Origin: Bacillota bacterium
GTDB taxonomy: Bacteria > Bacillota > UBA4882 > UBA8346
Reading direction: 5' to 3'
Length of the DNA stretch: 64,000 nt
Assembly: GCA_023429995.1 (NCBI GenBank)
Contig: JAEZCE010000016.1
Coordinates: forward strand, 62,001-126,000
The position numbers and the translations under genes were made by a program. Every line of letters begins with the position of its first letter. Position 1 is the stretch's first letter. Shown piece after piece: positions 59,117 through 64,000 of this stretch. The notes under the pieces were generated by a model that worked only from the letters and a program-made list of their open reading frames with translations, had not been told where the DNA came from and made no database searches.

Positions 59117-60097
59117 ATGTTTGTTTTCAATTACGCCAACGGGGCATCGGCATTAAGCGTATGGGGCGTTTGGGTCATTGTTTTTGCAGCGCTCTTTGGC
59201 TTTAATGAAATAGCCCGGAGATGGAAATATGCTGGTCTTTTCTTTTTTGCTATTTTACCGATGGCACTATCAATATTATGGTTTACGGTATTAAGTGATA
59301 CAACGTATACAGACTGGTTCCATTTAGCAAAGGTGTATTCCTCTACAGCCGGGTGTATAGGTTTTTGGTGTATCAGGCATGTTACATCGAAAAATGAATT
59401 GACAGGTAAAGAGTGGAAACTATCGGATAAAAAATGGGCTTTGTGTTTCCCTCCGCTTATCCTGGCGATTAACATTATGGAGGCGGTAGCCCGTGATTTC
59501 CAAGTTGGCATCCAATATCCCGGCGGAGGGAAATTAGTCGATGAAGCCATGTATGTACTTGGCGGTTCCTGGAATTTCATGAATGGTATAGCCGGTATCC
59601 TGAACATGATTACGATAACCGGATGGTTTGGAATTTGCTTCAGAAAACAGACTGCTAAAGATGGCAGTAAGGATATGCTGTGGCCTGATATGCTATGGTT
59701 TTGGATTATAGCCTATGATTTATGGAATTTTGCTTATACATATAACTGCCTGCCGGGGCATGCCTGGTATTGCGGTTTTGCTCTCCTATTAGCCCCAACC
59801 CTTTGTGCATTTACTGTGGGAAAAGGAGCATGGCTGCAGCATCGCGCCCAAACACTGGCCATATGGTGTATGTTTGCCCAGACATTCCCATCATTCATCG
59901 ATAAGGGCGCCTTCACCGTTTCGTCATCCTACAATACAGCGCCGCTCTTTGCATTTAGTTTTGCTGCATTAGCTGCAAATATAGCCGTATTTGTTTACAT
60001 GATATACAAAGCAGTTAAAACAAAGAGAAATCCTTATCTTGGCGAGCTTTATACAGACTTGAAAGAATATAAGGAAATCAAAGCGCTTGCAGAGTAA
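59117..60097 (+). CDS. DUF5692-like integral membrane protein
   Basis: A 326-residue membrane protein with about nine hydrophobic helices and many tryptophans. It resembles the DUF5692 family; I am fairly but not fully sure of that name. Features include a Trp-rich central part (MLWFWIIAYDLWNFAYTYN) and several conserved polar residues inside helices that suggest a transport or redox role. No function is known to me. A GGGGGCC stretch precedes the ATG. It is followed after 30 bases by hypB, so it should be co-transcribed with the nickel-maturation genes. Confidence 0.7.
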   Translation: MFVFNYANGASALSVWGVWVIVFAALFGFNEIARRWKYAGLFFFAILPMALSILWFTVLSDTTYTDWFHLAKVYSSTAGCIGFWCIRHVTSKNELTGKEWKLSDKKWALCFPPLILAINIMEAVARDFQVGIQYPGGGKLVDEAMYVLGGSWNFMNGIAGILNMITITGWFGICFRKQTAKDGSKDMLWPDMLWFWIIAYDLWNFAYTYNCLPGHAWYCGFALLLAPTLCAFTVGKGAWLQHRAQTLAIWCMFAQTFPSFIDKGAFTVSSSYNTAPLFAFSFAALAANIAVFVYMIYKAVKTKRNPYLGELYTDLKEYKEIKALAE

Positions 60098-60127
60098 AAG
60101 TCATCGCAATCGGGAGATGGAAATGAT

Positions 60128-60811
60128 ATGGAACCCTATAAAGTTCTTGAGATTAAGCAAAGTGTTTTCGCAAACAACGATAGGCAAGCGAATTTGCTTA
60201 GGGAAGAGTTGAAAAAAAACAAGACCTTTTTATTGAATTTGATGTCATCGCCGGGTTCGGGCAAAACCTCAACTGTTTTAAGAACGCTCGACGCTTTGAA
60301 AGATGAAATGAGTATTGGAGTTGTAGAAGCCGATATTGACTCGGATGTCGATGCTCACACTATTGCGCAGACGGGTGCAAAAGTGATCCAATTGCACACA
60401 GGCGGGATGTGCCATCTCGATGCCGATATGACCAAACAAGGTCTATTGGGACTTGGAACAGCAGGAATTGATGTTGTCATCTTGGAAAATATAGGGAATT
60501 TGATATGCCCGGCCGAATTTGACACCGGCGCTTCAAAAAATGCCATGATTTTAAGCGTTCCGGAGGGAGATGACAAACCCCTGAAATATCCTTTCATGTT
60601 TTCGATGGTCGATGTTTTATTAATTAACAAGATGGATGTAATCCATTATTTTGATTTTAATGCAGAGGCAGTCACAGAGCGTGTCCAAAAATTGAACCCA
60701 AGGATTAAAGTGTTTCCAATCTCAGCTAGAACGGGCCAGGGAATTGAGACTTGGGCCGACTGGATACGCGCCGAAGTCAAAACTTGGAATGAAAGCCCAT
60801 ATGAAACATAA
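60128..60811 (+). CDS. hypB: Hydrogenase nickel incorporation GTPase HypB
   Basis: A 227-residue HypB. GTPase P-loop NLMSSPGSGKTS at about residue 37, the metal site with adjacent Cys and His in LHTGGMCHLDADM, the ENIGNLICPAEFD motif and the base-specificity NKMD. The N-terminal high-affinity nickel motif C-x-x-G-C is absent, as in many HypBs. It delivers nickel, with HypA, to [NiFe]-hydrogenase or another nickel enzyme. It starts behind GGGAGATGG. The oxidoreductase gene starts 17 bases after its stop. Confidence 0.93.
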   Translation: MEPYKVLEIKQSVFANNDRQANLLREELKKNKTFLLNLMSSPGSGKTSTVLRTLDALKDEMSIGVVEADIDSDVDAHTIAQTGAKVIQLHTGGMCHLDADMTKQGLLGLGTAGIDVVILENIGNLICPAEFDTGASKNAMILSVPEGDDKPLKYPFMFSMVDVLLINKMDVIHYFDFNAEAVTERVQKLNPRIKVFPISARTGQGIETWADWIRAEVKTWNESPYET

Positions 60812-60827
60812 TTTTGGGGGAATCCAT

Positions 60828-63593
60828 ATGGTAAAAGAAAAAGTACTTGATCTTGCCAATAAGATTAGCAGGACCAAACGGGGTTCAAAATCGGAAATTA
60901 AGCCGGAAGATCCGGAATACAAAATTTTAGAACCGGTTGTTACCGAAGAAATGGCGGATGTAGCGCTTTGCCTTGAATTGCGTAAACCGAAAAGCGCGGA
61001 AGAAATTGCTGCTCTGTGCGGTAAATCGGTAGAGGAAACGGCGAAACTTTTATGGGAATTGGCTGTTGCCGGCGTTTGCTTTGTCAATAAAATGGATGGC
61101 GTCGATAAATACTGGCATGACCTTTGGATTCCGGGCCATATGGAAATGATGGTCAACAACAAGGAAAACGTGAAAAAGTATCCCCAAATTGCCGAGGCTT
61201 TTGAAGCATACGGCAGAGTAAGAGGCCCCGTGACAGCAGGTAATTTTCCGGTAGGTTTAGGTTTGATGCGGGTTATCCCCATCGAACAATCCATTATGGG
61301 GGAAACCAGAAGAGCATCGTATGAGGAAATTTCCAAATATCTCAATGAAAATAATATTTTTTCAGTTTCGGATTGTTCTTGCCGTACCGCGAGAGAAGTC
61401 ATGGGTGAAGGTTGCGGTCACTTGAAGGAAGATATGTGTATTCAGATGGGTCATGCTGCTGAATACTATATCCGTACAGGCAGGGGCCGGCAGATTACCC
61501 GCGAAGAAGCCTTTGCAATTATTAAAAGAGCCGAAGCAAACGGTTTGATGCATCAGATACCGAATACGGACGGTCCCGGGAAAACTCACGCCATTTGTAA
61601 CTGTTGCGGATGTTCATGCCTGTCTTTACGAACTGCCGGGATGTTTTTAAATAATGATATGGTACGTTCAAATTATGTTTCACATGTTGATAAAGGTCAA
61701 TGTGTTGCTTGCGGAGAATGCGTTGAAAATTGTCCCGTGAATGCATTGAGATTGGGTCAAAAAATCTGTACTAAAAAACCCATCGCCCTGAAGAAACGCC
61801 CTCTTCCCTATGACACGGAATGGGGTCCTGACCAATGGAATCCTGATTACCGTATCAATCGACAAGTTGTTGTCGATACCGGCACAAGTCCTTGTAAAGC
61901 GGAATGTCCGGCTCATATCGGCATTCAGGGCTATATCAAGCTGGCTGCTCAAGGAAGATATACTGAGGCGCTTGAACTGATCAAGCGGGAAAATCCTTTC
62001 CCGGCAATATGCGGACGTATCTGCCCGCGAAAATGCGAGTCCGCATGTACCAGAGGCGCCGTTGATGATCCGATCGCCATCGATGATATCAAGAAATTCA
62101 TTGCCGAACAAGATTTGAACAAGGATCACCGCTATGTGCCTGAAGTAAAACATCAATACGGGAATAAAATTGCCGTTATCGGCGCAGGCCCCGCAGGACT
62201 TTCTTGCGCTTTTTACTTAGCGATTGACGGTTATAAGGTCATGGTGTTTGAAAAACAGAAAGTGCTGGGCGGTATGTTGACCCTGGGAATCCCTTCTTTC
62301 AGGCTGGAAAAAGATGTTGTCCATGCCGAAATCGACATTTTGAAAGAATTGGGCGTTGAGTTTAAGACAGATGTTGAAGTCGGTAAAGATGTAAGCCTTC
62401 GTGACTTGAGAGGTCAAGGATTCGAAGCATTTTATCTTGCAACCGGCGCGGGGGCAGGCAGAAAGCTCGGTATCGAAGGTGAAAATGCGGAAGGCAGCAT
62501 CACCGGCGTTGATTTCTTGCGCAAGGTCAATCTGGGTGAAGTCATTCCGTTTTGTGCTTTGAGCACAGCGAAAGACATGGCTATAAAAATGGAAGGACCG
62601 GCGGTTGTGATCGGCGGCGGGAACGTTGCGGTTGATGTTGCCCGGGCTGCTGCCCGGGTTGGCGCATCACAAGTAGACATGGTTTGTCTGGAAAGCAGGA
62701 AAGAAATGCCGGCCCTTGACGAAGAAATTGAAGAAGCATTGGCGGAAGGCATTGGCATCCACAATTCCTGGGGCCCTGAACGTATACTTACGGAAAATGG
62801 ACGCGTCACGGGTGTGGAATTCAAAAGATGCATTGCTGTCTTCGATGAGAATAACAAGTTTCATCCTGCATTCGATGAAAATGAAAGGTTGATAGTCAAG
62901 GCAAACCATGTCTTGATTTCAGTAGGTCAAGCCATAGATTGGGGCAACTTGATTATCGACAGCAAAATAGAATTGAACCCCAACAAGACGATTAAAGCGG
63001 ATCCTGTTACGTACCAAACTGGTGAGCCCGATGTATTTGCCGGCGGCGATGTCTTAACCGGTCCAAAGTTCGCTATCGATGCCATTGCTTTAGGCAAAGA
63101 AGGCGCCATTTCGATCCACCGTTATGTTCAGCCCGGACAAAGTTTAACCCTCGGCCGTACCAGGAGGGAATACCGCGCGCTTGATAAAACGAACCTTGAT
63201 CTTGAAGGATACGATCGGCTTCCGAGACAAAAATCAAGCCATGTCGACGGAAATAAATCCAAAGAAACTTTCAGGGATTTACGGGGTACATTTACGGAAG
63301 AGCAAGTTAAGAAAGAAACAGAACGTTGTCTCGCTTGCGGCGCTACGGTTGTTGATGAATATCTGTGTCTGGGATGCGGATCCTGCGTGACCAAATGCAA
63401 GTTTGACGCAATTTCCCTGGTGCGAAAATATGATGCTGCGTCTGTAGAGCTCTGTGGATTGAAACCCAGGGTTGCCAAGTGTATGGTGAAACGTAAGCTG
63501 AAAATTGCAGTCAAAAAGCAGCTAAAATTCTTGCAATCCATTTTCTGCAGCGAGAAAAGCAAGGAAGAGAAATTGACAAATTGTACAAAATAA
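60828..63593 (+). CDS. Multi-cluster Fe-S / FAD / NAD(P) oxidoreductase (GltD/NfnB-like core)
   Basis: A 921-residue cytoplasmic protein. Residues 1-280: winged-helix-like start, then cysteine-rich segments SDCSCRTAREV, GCGHLKEDMC, CNCCGCSC, and a four-cysteine ferredoxin site QCVACGECVENCP. Residues 360-430: the GltD-type cluster domain (CKAECPAHIGIQGYIKL, CGRICPRKCESAC). Residues 440-800: FAD site IAVIGAGPAGLSCAFYLA and NAD(P) site VVIGGGNVAVDVARAAARVG. Residues 845-921: another ferredoxin-like region (CLACGA, CLGCGSCVTKCKF). The core matches the glutamate synthase small subunit/NfnB family; both extra Fe-S ends make it an electron hub between NAD(P)H and ferredoxins. The partner is unknown. 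Confidence 0.85.
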   Translation: MVKEKVLDLANKISRTKRGSKSEIKPEDPEYKILEPVVTEEMADVALCLELRKPKSAEEIAALCGKSVEETAKLLWELAVAGVCFVNKMDGVDKYWHDLWIPGHMEMMVNNKENVKKYPQIAEAFEAYGRVRGPVTAGNFPVGLGLMRVIPIEQSIMGETRRASYEEISKYLNENNIFSVSDCSCRTAREVMGEGCGHLKEDMCIQMGHAAEYYIRTGRGRQITREEAFAIIKRAEANGLMHQIPNTDGPGKTHAICNCCGCSCLSLRTAGMFLNNDMVRSNYVSHVDKGQCVACGECVENCPVNALRLGQKICTKKPIALKKRPLPYDTEWGPDQWNPDYRINRQVVVDTGTSPCKAECPAHIGIQGYIKLAAQGRYTEALELIKRENPFPAICGRICPRKCESACTRGAVDDPIAIDDIKKFIAEQDLNKDHRYVPEVKHQYGNKIAVIGAGPAGLSCAFYLAIDGYKVMVFEKQKVLGGMLTLGIPSFRLEKDVVHAEIDILKELGVEFKTDVEVGKDVSLRDLRGQGFEAFYLATGAGAGRKLGIEGENAEGSITGVDFLRKVNLGEVIPFCALSTAKDMAIKMEGPAVVIGGGNVAVDVARAAARVGASQVDMVCLESRKEMPALDEEIEEALAEGIGIHNSWGPERILTENGRVTGVEFKRCIAVFDENNKFHPAFDENERLIVKANHVLISVGQAIDWGNLIIDSKIELNPNKTIKADPVTYQTGEPDVFAGGDVLTGPKFAIDAIALGKEGAISIHRYVQPGQSLTLGRTRREYRALDKTNLDLEGYDRLPRQKSSHVDGNKSKETFRDLRGTFTEEQVKKETERCLACGATVVDEYLCLGCGSCVTKCKFDAISLVRKYDAASVELCGLKPRVAKCMVKRKLKIAVKKQLKFLQSIFCSEKSKEEKLTNCTK

Positions 63594-63633
63594 AAAACGA
63601 GGCTATCTAAATGGACAAGAGAGGAGAGAGCAT

Positions 63634-63975
63634 TTGCACGAATTAGCTGTTTTGATTGAAGTCGTTAAAACGGTTGAAGACTTCGCAAAAACAAACGGAC
63701 TAACAAAAATCGATACATTAGTTCTTCAGATTGGCGAGCTCTCCTCAATGATACCGAAATATATCGAAGCGTGTTACCCGGCTGCAGTCGATGGCTCGTT
63801 GCTGGAAGAGACGAAATTAAAAATTGAGATAGTACCGGCAAATAGCATTTGCAAAAAGTGTCATAAAGTTTTTCATCTTATTGGAAATCTATATCAATGT
63901 CCAAACTGCGGGAGTAAAGACTGGGAGTTGTTATGCGGAAAAGAGTTAATGATCAAGGAGATCATTGCTTGCTAA
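63634..63975 (+). CDS. hypA: Hydrogenase maturation nickel metallochaperone HypA
   Basis: A 113-residue HypA, full length. The N-terminus MHELAVL carries the nickel-binding His2 and Glu3; a zinc ribbon follows (SICKKCHKVF and YQCPNCGSKDWELLCG). It hands nickel to HypB. It starts at a TTG behind AGAGGAGAG, 40 bases after the oxidoreductase gene. The stop is 25 bases before the window edge, so further cluster genes may follow outside. Confidence 0.93.
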   Translation: MHELAVLIEVVKTVEDFAKTNGLTKIDTLVLQIGELSSMIPKYIEACYPAAVDGSLLEETKLKIEIVPANSICKKCHKVFHLIGNLYQCPNCGSKDWELLCGKELMIKEIIAC

Positions 63976-64000
63976 AATGAGTTGAGTTTGCCGATATTGG

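Noticed and set aside
1..64000. tRNA, rRNA or known riboswitches
   Set aside because: None recognised by eye in any intergenic region; a covariance search would be needed to exclude small structured RNAs.

Overview
The window looks like chromosome from a fermentative, anaerobic, diderm (outer-membrane) Firmicute, of the kind represented by Hydrogenispora and its relatives; the exact lineage is an inference. Four observations point there. A Kdo/lipid A gene block (waaA, lpxK, kdsA, kdsC, kdsD) implies lipopolysaccharide. Three sugar-binding proteins carry plain signal peptides and no lipobox. There is a Spo0E-like sporulation phosphatase gene. An acyl-CoA dehydrogenase-EtfB-EtfA operon of the flavin-bifurcating type is present. 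No rRNA, tRNA or CRISPR array was recognised.

Layout. 1-0.8 kb: tail of an inositol monophosphatase-family gene and a CBS-pair protein. 0.9-11 kb: a divergent sugar locus, with an FGGY kinase and GntR/UTRA regulator on the minus strand facing an RbsBAC-type transporter, a phosphotriesterase-family hydrolase, a creatininase-family hydrolase and an unrecognised barrel-like protein. 11.1 kb: a 4HBT thioesterase. 11.7-22.2 kb: a glycoside locus with an AraC regulator divergent from a GH4 glycosidase, a MalEFG-type transporter, a PfkB kinase and a YesM/YesN-type two-component pair. 22.2-25.6 kb: a low-density accessory stretch with an XRE-cupin regulator and EamA exporter pair, a hypothetical gene and its decayed fragment elsewhere, a MITE-like element, and a 21-bp tandem array. 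25.6-32.2 kb: a second MalEFG-type transporter with a GH94 phosphorylase and a cupin protein.

32.2-34.3 kb holds an ArnT-like glycosyltransferase and a zinc-ribbon membrane protein. 34.7-44.5 kb is the most unusual region: an ECF sigma factor, a putative membrane anti-sigma, two ABC ATPases, a small AT-rich membrane protein, an ABC permease fused to a catalytically dead M1-peptidase-like domain, and a secreted gluzincin peptidase with a propeller-like middle and a probable outer-membrane barrel end. I read this as a candidate undescribed envelope system. 44.9-50.5 kb is the Kdo/lipid A operon. 50.7-54.1 kb is the acyl-CoA dehydrogenase/Etf operon, interrupted by a second copy of the MITE-like element. 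54.2-55.7 kb encodes a secreted CE2 acetyl esterase with a CBM2.

55.9-58.3 kb holds small regulators (TetR, methyltransferase, Spo0E-like, XRE) with clear palindromic operators. 58.4-64.0 kb is a TetR-headed cluster of a DUF5692-like membrane protein, hypB, a 921-residue multi-cluster Fe-S/FAD/NAD(P) oxidoreductase and hypA, with no hydrogenase genes in view. Taken together the window describes a plant-polysaccharide or oligosaccharide-using fermenter: secreted esterase, several ABC sugar importers each paired with its own cytoplasmic enzymes and regulator, and redox balancing through bifurcating flavoproteins.
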